A stretch of DNA of 11,727 nucleotides from positions 1 through 11,727 of the forward strand of contig JAKONS010000295.1 in the NCBI GenBank assembly GCA_022701845.1. The letters are read 5' to 3'. A program made the position numbers and the translations under genes. The DNA is from Burkholderiaceae bacterium (GTDB lineage: Bacteria > Pseudomonadota > Gammaproteobacteria > Burkholderiales > Burkholderiaceae). Under the pieces are notes generated by a model, which saw nothing but the letters and a program-made list of their open reading frames with translations, did no database searches and was not told the origin of the DNA. Positions 6,199-11,727 of the stretch are shown here, one piece after another; position 1 is the stretch's first letter; each line of letters begins with the position of its first letter.

Positions 6199-8367
6199 AT
6201 GGCCCACCGCCTGCAATCGTTCCTCAGACCCCAGTCCATCGCCCTGGTGGGCGCCACCGAGCGCTCCACCTGGTCCAACGCGGTGGTCGCCAACCTGCGC
6301 GCCTGCGGCTTCGGCGGCCGCATGCACCTGGTCAATCCGCGCGGCGGCACCGCCTACGGGCAGGCGGTGCATTCGTCGGTGCGCGAGATCCAGGAGCCGG
6401 TCGACCTGGCCTACCTGATGGTGCCGACCTCGGCCATGGACGACGCCCTGGCCGACCTGGCCTCGGCCGGCATCGCCCACGCGGTGATCATCACCTCGGG
6501 TTTCGCCGAGGCCGGCCCCGACGGCGCGGCGCAGCAGGCCGCCCTGCGCGACAAGGCCCGCGCCCACGGCGTGGCGCTGATCGGGCCGAACTGCCTGGGC
6601 TTCATCAACCAGGTCGACAACATCCCGATGTGGGCCATCGCCCTGCCCTCGCCGATGCTGCGCGGCTCGCTGGCCATCGTCTCGCAGAGCGGCGCCACCG
6701 CGGCGCTGATGGCGTTCTTCGCGGCGCAGCAGGGCATCGGTTTCAGCTACCTGGTCTCCACCGGCAACGAGGTCGACGTGGACCTGGCGCAGGTGGTCGA
6801 CTACCTGGTCGACGACCCCGACACCCGCGCCATCTCGGTGTTCCTGGAAACGGTGCGCAACCCCGCCACCCTGGCCGCCGCCTGCGCCCGCGCGCACGCG
6901 GCGAAGAAGCCGATCGTGGTGATGAAGATCGGCACCAGCGAGATCACCGCCAAGGCGGCGCAGGCGCACACCGGCGCGCTGGTGGGCGACGACCGGGTGT
7001 TCGACGCCGCCTGCCGCCGGCTCGGCCTGGTGCGGGTGCCGTCGATCGAGGACGCGATCTTCACCGCCGACACCCTGACCCGCCTGGGGCCGGTCGAGGG
7101 CAAGCTGGGTTTCGCCTCGATGTCGGGCGGCTTCTGCGAGATCGCCGCCGACCGCGCCGACGCCGAAGGCGTGCCGCTGGCGGTGCTCTCGCCCGACACC
7201 GAGACCCGGCTGCGCGCGGTGCTGCCGGGCTTCGGCACGCCGCACAACCCGCTCGACACCACCGGCGCGGTGATGCTCGACCCGACCATCATGTCGCGCG
7301 CGCTGGCGGTGCTGGCCGACGACCCGGAGGTGGGGGTCATCGCCGTCTCCTACGACGTGCCGACCCATGCCGGCGAGGACAACCCGTTTCGCCGCGGCGT
7401 CATCACCGAGGTGCAGCGCGCCATGGGCGAGAGCCGCGTGCCGTCGGTGCAGTTCAGCTACACCATGCGGCCGGTCAACGACTATGCCAAGGGGCTGCTG
7501 CCGGCGCAGGGCGCACGCTACATCGGCTGCGGCGCGCACCACGGCATGGTGGCGCTGAAAAGCGCCTTTTCCTGGTCGCGCCATGTGCTGGCGCCGCTGC
7601 GCCCGCCGGCCGCGGCCCCGGCACCGGCCGGCGTGCGGCCGGAGTCGGAGAACGCCACCCTCGACTACCTGGCGTCACGCGGCGTGCCGGTGGTGCCGCG
7701 CCTGCTGGCCGCGTCCGCCGAGGCCGCGGCCCGCGCGGCGGATGCCTGCGGCTGGCCGGTGGCGATGAAGATCGCCTCGCCCGACATCGCGCACAAGACC
7801 GAGGTCGGCGGCGTGGCACTGGGCCTGCGCGACGCGGCGGCGCTGCAGTCGGCGCACGCGGCCATGCTGGCCCGGGTGCGCGCCGCGCGGCCCGATGCGC
7901 GCATCGACGGCGTGCTGGTGGCGCCGATGCGCGCCGGCGGCATCGAGCTCTTCGTCGGCACCCTGCGCGATGCGCAATGGGGCCCGGTGCTGGCGCTGGG
8001 GCTGGGCGGCGTCTATGTGGAGGTGCTGAAGGACACCGCGCTGCGACTGCTGCCGGTGACGCCGGCCGACGTGCTGGAGATGCTGGGCGAGCTGCGCGGC
8101 GCCGCGCTGCTGGACGGTTTCCGGGGCAGCCCGGCGGCCGACCGGCAGCGCATCGCCGCGGTGGTCGCCGCCATCGGCGACGCAGCTCTGGCGCTGGGCG
8201 AGTGCCTGGTGTCGCTGGAGGTCAACCCGCTGCGGGTGGACGGCAGCGCCTGCGAGGCGCTGGACGCGCTGGCGGTGTGGGATACAGCGCCCACCGACGA
8301 CGCGATGCCGGGCGATGCCGGGCGGCGTGCGCCCGCCGCCGCGCCGCAAGCGCTGGCGACCGCCTGA
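6199..8367 (+). CDS. NDP(ADP)-forming acyl-CoA synthetase (acetate--CoA ligase family)
   Basis: A 722-residue cytoplasmic enzyme of the single-chain ADP-forming acyl-CoA synthetase family: carboxylate + ATP + CoA to acyl-CoA + ADP + phosphate. GGAGAG (6190-6195) precedes the ATG. Domain order is CoA-binding Rossmann (about 5-140, with LVGATERS and IGPNCLG at 128-134), succinyl-CoA-synthetase-like flavodoxin domains (SQSGA at 162-166), and a C-terminal ATP-grasp domain (about 495-695, ending at EVNPL, 674-678). The phosphorylatable histidine is present in AHTGALVG (His257), and the second phospho-relay histidine is probably His532 in DIAHKTEVGG. There is no GNAT domain, so it is not a Pat-type lysine acetyltransferase. 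The acyl substrate cannot be told from sequence. It is first in a rightward operon with a Bug receptor and a BKACE protein, which suggests that it activates the imported acid or a cleavage product. The last 20 residues are a Pro/Ala tail containing a 10-nt tandem duplication. A GTG-started extension to 6058 was rejected because it would code through the promoter region. Confidence 0.93.
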   Translation: MAHRLQSFLRPQSIALVGATERSTWSNAVVANLRACGFGGRMHLVNPRGGTAYGQAVHSSVREIQEPVDLAYLMVPTSAMDDALADLASAGIAHAVIITSGFAEAGPDGAAQQAALRDKARAHGVALIGPNCLGFINQVDNIPMWAIALPSPMLRGSLAIVSQSGATAALMAFFAAQQGIGFSYLVSTGNEVDVDLAQVVDYLVDDPDTRAISVFLETVRNPATLAAACARAHAAKKPIVVMKIGTSEITAKAAQAHTGALVGDDRVFDAACRRLGLVRVPSIEDAIFTADTLTRLGPVEGKLGFASMSGGFCEIAADRADAEGVPLAVLSPDTETRLRAVLPGFGTPHNPLDTTGAVMLDPTIMSRALAVLADDPEVGVIAVSYDVPTHAGEDNPFRRGVITEVQRAMGESRVPSVQFSYTMRPVNDYAKGLLPAQGARYIGCGAHHGMVALKSAFSWSRHVLAPLRPPAAAPAPAGVRPESENATLDYLASRGVPVVPRLLAASAEAAARAADACGWPVAMKIASPDIAHKTEVGGVALGLRDAAALQSAHAAMLARVRAARPDARIDGVLVAPMRAGGIELFVGTLRDAQWGPVLALGLGGVYVEVLKDTALRLLPVTPADVLEMLGELRGAALLDGFRGSPAADRQRIAAVVAAIGDAALALGECLVSLEVNPLRVDGSACEALDALAVWDTAPTDDAMPGDAGRRAPAAAPQALATA
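8302..8321 (+). repeat. Tandem 10-nt duplication in the 3' end of the synthetase gene
   Basis: GCGATGCCGG occurs twice back to back (8302-8311, 8312-8321) within the last 22 codons. Because 10 is not a multiple of 3, loss of one copy would shift the frame. The shifted frame stays open past the normal stop to 8794. The unit lies outside the conserved domains. Confidence 0.8.
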
Positions 8368-8372
8368 GCGGC

Positions 8373-8406
8373 GCACCGGCCGCACCGGCCGCTCCGGCCG
8401 CTCCGG
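8373..8406 (+). repeat. 9-nt tandem repeat, GCWCCGGCC, 3.8 copies
   Basis: Units at 8373-8381 and 8382-8390 are identical (GCACCGGCC); the third, at 8391-8399, has T for A; a fourth partial unit (GCTCCGG) ends at 8406. The array begins 5 nt after the synthetase stop in the 102-nt gap before the Bug gene. Its role is unknown; such arrays may vary in copy number by slippage. Confidence 0.85.
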
Positions 8407-8411
8407 TACCT

Positions 8412-8434
8412 GGAACCCGCAACGGCGGGCTTCC
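8412..8434 (+). other. Intercistronic hairpin between synthetase and Bug genes
   Basis: GGAACCCGC (8412-8420) pairs with GCGGG-C-TTCC (8425-8434) around an AACG loop: 9 bp with one bulged C. An A-rich stretch follows, not a T-run, so it is not an intrinsic terminator on the plus strand. A processing or stability element that sets different levels of synthetase and receptor mRNA is possible. Confidence 0.4.
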
Positions 8435-8469
8435 CCCGAAAAAATTCCAACGAAGAGAGACACACCACC

Positions 8470-9477
8470 ATGTTCACCCCCACCCGCCGCAGCAGCCTCG
8501 GCCTGCTCGCCGGCATCGGCGGCCTCGCCGCCCTGCCGCATGCCGCCCGCGCCCAGACCGGCGCCGCTTACCCGTCGCAGACGGTCACCATCGTCGTGCC
8601 GACGGCGGCCGGCGGCGTCACCGACATCGTCGGCCGTCTGCTGGCGGCCGAGCTGTCGCTGCTGTGGAAGCAGTCGGTCATCGTCGACAACCGAGCCGGC
8701 GCCAGCGGCATCATCGGCAGCACCCAGGTGGCGCGCGCGCCGAAGGACGGCTACACCGCCTGCCTCACCTTCACCTCGCTCTATACCTCGCTGATCCAGA
8801 ACCCGGCGCCGGAGCCGGGCCAGGTCGATCTGCTGCGCGACCTGACGCCGGTGTCCGAGGTGGTGGTGTCGTCCACCCTGCTCACCGTATCGGCCGACTT
8901 TCCGGCCAACACGCTGGAGGAATTCGTCGCCGAGGTGAAGCGCCACCCCGGCAAATACGCCTACGGCTCCTACGGCCCCGGCAGCACCTCCAACATCTAC
9001 GGCGAGCTCATCCGCAAGCAGGCCGGGCTCGACCTGGTGCATGTGCCCTACAAGGGCTCCGGGCCGCTCACCAACGACCTGCTGGCCGGCACGGTGCAGA
9101 TCGCCTTCCTCGACATCGGCAGCTCGCTGCAGCAGGTGCGCGCCGGCAAGTTCAAGCTGCTGGCGGTCAACGGCAGGAAGCGGCTGGGCCAGTTCCCGGC
9201 GGTGCCAACCTTCGTCGAGAAGGGCTTCGACGGCCTGGAGACCAACGCCTGGATGGCGATGCTGCTGCCCACCGGCACCCCGCGCGACCGCATCGACACC
9301 ATGTCCAAAGCCATCGCCCAGGTGCTGCGCATGCCGCGCATCCGCGACCGCATCGTCGACATGAACCTGGAGCCGATCGGCAGCACGCCGGAGCATTTCG
9401 GGCAGGTGCTGGCCGAGGACATCCGCATCTGGTCGAAGGCGATCGACCTGGCGGGCGTGCGCACCGCAGCCAGATGA
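8470..9477 (+). CDS. Bug-family (TctC-like) substrate-binding protein, second copy
   Basis: Periplasmic receptor of 335 residues. The signal peptide starts MFTPTRRSSLGLLAG, with twin arginines at 6-7 and a Gly/Leu/Ala core, and is probably cleaved after ARA at residue 28; the TRRSSL pattern makes Tat export possible. Family landmarks are YPSQTVTIVVPTAAGGVTD, VIVDNRAGASGIIGS, KDGYT, the YGSYGPGSTSNIYGEL loop, and VHVPYKGSGPLTNDLLAGTVQIAFLD. The ribosome binding site is weak (GAGAGA, 8455-8460, 9 nt spacing). It is clearly a different protein from the Bug at 87-1085: only the family motifs agree, so the two probably bind different ligands or differ in affinity. The stop overlaps the next start as ATGA, so it is translationally coupled to the BKACE gene. 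This supports the idea that the captured ligand, or a product of it, feeds that enzyme. Confidence 0.95.
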   Translation: MFTPTRRSSLGLLAGIGGLAALPHAARAQTGAAYPSQTVTIVVPTAAGGVTDIVGRLLAAELSLLWKQSVIVDNRAGASGIIGSTQVARAPKDGYTACLTFTSLYTSLIQNPAPEPGQVDLLRDLTPVSEVVVSSTLLTVSADFPANTLEEFVAEVKRHPGKYAYGSYGPGSTSNIYGELIRKQAGLDLVHVPYKGSGPLTNDLLAGTVQIAFLDIGSSLQQVRAGKFKLLAVNGRKRLGQFPAVPTFVEKGFDGLETNAWMAMLLPTGTPRDRIDTMSKAIAQVLRMPRIRDRIVDMNLEPIGSTPEHFGQVLAEDIRIWSKAIDLAGVRTAAR

Positions 9478-10463
9478 GCGCGCCGTTGCAAACCACCGCC
9501 GCTGTCGCTGCCACCGCCGCCGTGCCGGCCGACGCCTGGCTGGAGGTCGCGCTGAACGGCTCCTGGGGCAGCACCCGCCAGCCGCTGGTGCCGGTGTCGC
9601 CGCAGCAGATCGTGGCCGAGGCCATCGCCTGCGCGCAGGAGGGCGCGGCCATCGTGCACTACCACGGCTTCGACATGGCGCGCGGCCAGCCGTCCGACGC
9701 GCTCGACCTGCACCGCCGCATCGTCGAGGGCATCCGCGAGCGGGTCGACGTGCTGGTCTACCCCACCACCGCCAGCCGCAAGCTGCGCCCCGGCGGCAGC
9801 GCCGAGCTGGCCGAAGACCGCTTCGCCCTGGCGCGGGGCCTGGCCGAGGCCGGCCTGCTCGACTGCCTGGTGATCGACCCCGGCTCGCACCTGATGTTCG
9901 ACACCCGCATGCGCTGGCAGCCCTATGTGTATGTGAATTTCGACGAGGACATCGCCGCCGCGCTGGCGCTGTGCCGGCAGGCAGGCGCGGTGCCGGGCTT
10001 CGCCATCTACGAGCCGGGCTATGCGCGGGTCGGCGAACACCGGGCGCGCGAGCTTCGTGCGCTGGGCAGCGTGGCGATGCGGCCGATCCACCGGGCCATG
10101 TTCTCCGACACCCTGCTCTACGGCCTGCCGCCGGGCGAGCCCGCCATCGCCGCCTATGCCGCGCTGTTCGCCGGGCTGGAGACCCGCTGGATGATGGCCG
10201 GGCTCGACTTCGACATCCGGCCCTGGCTGCGGCCGGCGCTGGCCGCCGGTGCCGACATCCGGGTCGGGCTGGAAGACGCGCCGCACGGCTGCGATCGGGG
10301 CAACGTCGCCCAGGTGCGGGAGGCGGTGCAGGCCGTCGCCGCATCGGGCCGGCGCCTGGCCACCGCCGCCGAGGTGCGCGCCGGCCTGGCGGTTCAGGCC
10401 ACCGTAACCAATTCGGGTGCGGGCACCACCGCGGGTGCCGCGACTTCGGCCGTGTCGGGATAG
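9474..10463 (+). CDS. DUF849/BKACE-family protein (3-keto-5-aminohexanoate cleavage enzyme-like), divergent active site
   Basis: A 329-residue cytoplasmic TIM-barrel enzyme of the beta-keto acid cleavage (BKACE, DUF849) family, whose known members convert a beta-keto acid plus acetyl-CoA to acetoacetate plus a new CoA ester using a divalent metal, usually Zn. The start is the ATGA overlap with the Bug gene. The Zn-site residues are present: His62 and His64 in VHYHGFD, and Glu267 in IRVGLED; the catalytic Arg263 and Asp268 that flank it are also kept. Compared from memory with the Kce prototype, Glu14 corresponds to Trp31, Ser82 to Thr98, and the catalytic Glu143 to Ala177 (FAIYEPGY segment), so substrate or chemistry may differ. 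About 20 Ala/Gln-rich residues precede the barrel. The last 25 or so residues are a Thr/Ala/Gly tail encoded over the 3' end of the opposing dehydrogenase gene. Family assignment is secure; the reaction is not. Confidence 0.88.
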   Translation: MSAPLQTTAAVAATAAVPADAWLEVALNGSWGSTRQPLVPVSPQQIVAEAIACAQEGAAIVHYHGFDMARGQPSDALDLHRRIVEGIRERVDVLVYPTTASRKLRPGGSAELAEDRFALARGLAEAGLLDCLVIDPGSHLMFDTRMRWQPYVYVNFDEDIAAALALCRQAGAVPGFAIYEPGYARVGEHRARELRALGSVAMRPIHRAMFSDTLLYGLPPGEPAIAAYAALFAGLETRWMMAGLDFDIRPWLRPALAAGADIRVGLEDAPHGCDRGNVAQVREAVQAVAASGRRLATAAEVRAGLAVQATVTNSGAGTTAGAATSAVSG

Positions 10464-11727
10464 AACTTCCGCCCCTCCGCGGCCCGTTCCAGCAGCCAGG
10501 CCGAGGGCCGGAAACGCGCCGCGCCGCCGTCGGCCAGCCGCTGGCAGGCGGCCACGAAGGCGCCGATGCCGAGCGTGTCGACATGGCCCAGCGGCCCGCC
10601 GGTCCAGGCCGGAAAGCCGATGCCCAGCACCGCCGCCACATCGGCATCGCGCGGCGCGCTCACGATGCCCTCCTCCAGGCAGCGCGCGGCCTCCAGCGCC
10701 TGCGCCAGCAGCAGGCGCTCGGTCAGCGCCGCCACCTCCGGCTGCACCGCGGCCGGCGGAAACTCGGCGGCCAGCCCCGGCCACAGGCCCTTGGCGCCAC
10801 CGGCCGGAAAGTCGTGAAAACCGCCGCCGCTCTTGCGCCCCAGCCGGCCCAGCGCGTTCATGCGGGCGATCACCGGCTGCGCATGTTCGCGCTGCAGCTG
10901 CCGCGGCACGCCGTCGGCGATCGCCTGCGCCACCACCCGCTGCTGCAGGTCCAGCGACACCTCGTCGGTGACCGCCAGCGGCCCGACCGGCATGCCGGCC
11001 TGGCGGGCGGCGTTCTCGATCAGCGCCGGCGCCACGCCTTCCCGCAGCATCGCCATGCCCTCGTCGATATAGCTGCAGAACACCCGGCTGGTGAAGAAAC
11101 CCGGACCGTCGGCCACCACCACCGGCACCTTGCCCAGCGCGTCGGCCAGGTCGAGCAGGCGCGCCAGCACCGCGTCGGCGGTCTGCGGGCCGCGGATCAT
11201 CTCGACCAGCGGCATGCGCTCGACCGGCAAGAAGAAATGCGCGCCCACCAGCCGGGACGGATCCCGCAGCGCCCGCGCCAGCTGGCCGATGCGCAGGGTG
11301 GAGGTGTTGCTGGCGATCGCCGTGTCCGGCCCCACCAGGCTTTCCAGGCGCCGCAGGATGTCGTGCTTGAGCGCCATGTCCTCGAACACCGCCTCGATGA
11401 CAATGTCGCAGCCGGCCACCGCGGTCAGGTCGTCGGTAGGGCGGATGCGCAGCAGGATTTCCTGCAGACCTTCCGCGCTCAGCGTGCCGGCAGCCAGCGC
11501 CCGGCGATGCGCCTGCTCCGGGTGGCGGGCGCCCTGCGCGGCGCGCTCCAGCGCGGTATCGACCAGCACCACCGCGATGCCGGCGCTGGCCGCGGCGCTG
11601 GCGATGCCGGCGCCCATCAGCCCGGCGCCGACCACGCCCAGCCGCAGCACCGGCCGGGCCGGGGCCGCCCCCGCCAGCGGCGCACGCGCGTTGCGGCCGG
11701 CCTGGCGGCGGTGCAGGAACGCGGTGC
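10394..11727 (-). CDS. FadJ-like enoyl-CoA hydratase/3-hydroxyacyl-CoA dehydrogenase fusion (5' end outside window)
   Basis: The dehydrogenase half of a multifunctional beta-oxidation protein; 443 residues are visible. The frame stays open to the right edge, and the residues before the Rossmann motif (AFLHRRQAGRNARAP, then APARPVLRLGVVGAGLMGAG) match the linker that joins an N-terminal crotonase domain to the dehydrogenase in FadB/FadJ-type fusions. The true start is therefore beyond the window, and the GTG at 11650 is internal. Seen: NAD-binding GAGLMGAG (11629-11606), ASNTSTL, catalytic His in AHFFLP (11239-11237), its Glu partner in PLVEMIRG (11203-11201), DGPGFFTSRVF, GRKSGGGFHDF, and a second 3HCDH-C domain with GIGFPAWTGGPLGHVD. 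Two motifs differ from E. coli FadB: HFFLPVERM replaces HFFNPVHRM, and GFFTSR replaces GFFVNR. Reaction: (S)-3-hydroxyacyl-CoA + NAD+ to 3-ketoacyl-CoA, after hydration by the missing half. It converges on the BKACE gene with a 70-bp tail overlap. Confidence 0.92.
   Translation of the reverse strand, partial: TAFLHRRQAGRNARAPLAGAAPARPVLRLGVVGAGLMGAGIASAAASAGIAVVLVDTALERAAQGARHPEQAHRRALAAGTLSAEGLQEILLRIRPTDDLTAVAGCDIVIEAVFEDMALKHDILRRLESLVGPDTAIASNTSTLRIGQLARALRDPSRLVGAHFFLPVERMPLVEMIRGPQTADAVLARLLDLADALGKVPVVVADGPGFFTSRVFCSYIDEGMAMLREGVAPALIENAARQAGMPVGPLAVTDEVSLDLQQRVVAQAIADGVPRQLQREHAQPVIARMNALGRLGRKSGGGFHDFPAGGAKGLWPGLAAEFPPAAVQPEVAALTERLLLAQALEAARCLEEGIVSAPRDADVAAVLGIGFPAWTGGPLGHVDTLGIGAFVAACQRLADGGAARFRPSAWLLERAAEGRKFYPDTAEVAAPAVVPAPELVTVA
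10422..10439. other. Hairpin inside the convergent gene overlap
   Basis: GGCACC (10422-10427) and GGTGCC (10434-10439) form a 6-bp stem with a 6-nt loop in the 70-bp region that codes on both strands. It could form in either transcript, but neither strand has a T-run after it, so a bidirectional intrinsic terminator is not supported. Confidence 0.3.

Noticed and set aside
5982..6350. Upstream extension of the regulator frame
   Set aside because: It runs through the promoter region into the opposing synthetase gene; the AGGAGA site marks the ATG at 5981.
6630..9473. Very long open plus-strand frame running into the BKACE gene
   Set aside because: It is the alternate frame of the synthetase and Bug genes, rich in Arg/Gly/Ala with no family motifs. 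Only the part from 9474 has a ribosomal context and conserved sequence.
7675..10647. Minus-strand open frame of about 990 codons opposite the synthetase, Bug and BKACE genes
   Set aside because: Low-complexity Arg/Pro/His/Gln-rich translation typical of antisense shadow frames in high-GC DNA; no motif or ribosome binding site.
1..11727. Mobile element, CRISPR array, tRNA or phage content
   Set aside because: No transposase, integrase, direct-repeat array with spacers, cloverleaf or phage-like gene could be found; codon use looks uniform throughout.

Overview
The window is dense, very GC-rich bacterial DNA (roughly 70% G+C by eye, strong G/C third-position bias). Its gene families, with several Bug-type periplasmic solute receptors, an AtuA (DUF1446) protein, a DUF849/BKACE protein, a large MalT/LAL-type LuxR regulator and a FadJ-like fusion, point to a betaproteobacterium of the Burkholderiales (Bordetella/Achromobacter or Comamonadaceae-like). 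That placement rests on gene content, not on a phylogenetic marker. I see no tRNA, rRNA, CRISPR array, insertion sequence or phage gene.

Layout. Four complete or partial genes read leftward from the centre: a 923-residue MalT-like ATP-binding LuxR regulator (3210-5981), an AtuA-family protein (1154-3088), a Bug receptor (87-1085), and the first 19 codons of another exported protein, probably a further Bug (1-59, cut by the window edge). Three genes read rightward: an NDP(ADP)-forming acyl-CoA synthetase (6199-8367), a second complete Bug receptor (8470-9477) and a DUF849/BKACE protein (9474-10463), the last two joined by an ATGA overlap. A leftward enoyl-CoA hydratase/3-hydroxyacyl-CoA dehydrogenase fusion, of which only the dehydrogenase half is inside the window, enters from the right edge (10394-11727). 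Its 3' end overlaps the BKACE gene by 70 bp.

Reading as a system (inference). The set looks like a dedicated pathway for an unknown carboxylic acid: Bug receptors for capture, an ATP-dependent CoA ligase for activation, hydratase/dehydrogenase steps to a beta-keto intermediate, and a Zn-dependent BKACE-type enzyme for carbon-carbon cleavage. No thiolase is in the window. AtuA is known from acyclic terpene utilisation clusters, where its reaction is not settled. No TctA/TctB membrane subunits are visible.

The strongest non-coding signal is a 21-bp motif matching at 16 of 21 positions (TCGTTCG-N3-GGAC-N-AT-N-TTG). It occurs exactly twice in the intergenic DNA: upstream of the AtuA operon (3150-3170) and in the divergent regulator/ligase promoter region (6068-6088). 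It has the same orientation relative to both target genes and lies 22 or 23 nt upstream of a -10-like hexamer in each case. It is a good candidate operator for the central regulator. The BKACE protein keeps the Zn-site residues but appears to have lost catalytic positions of characterised family members.
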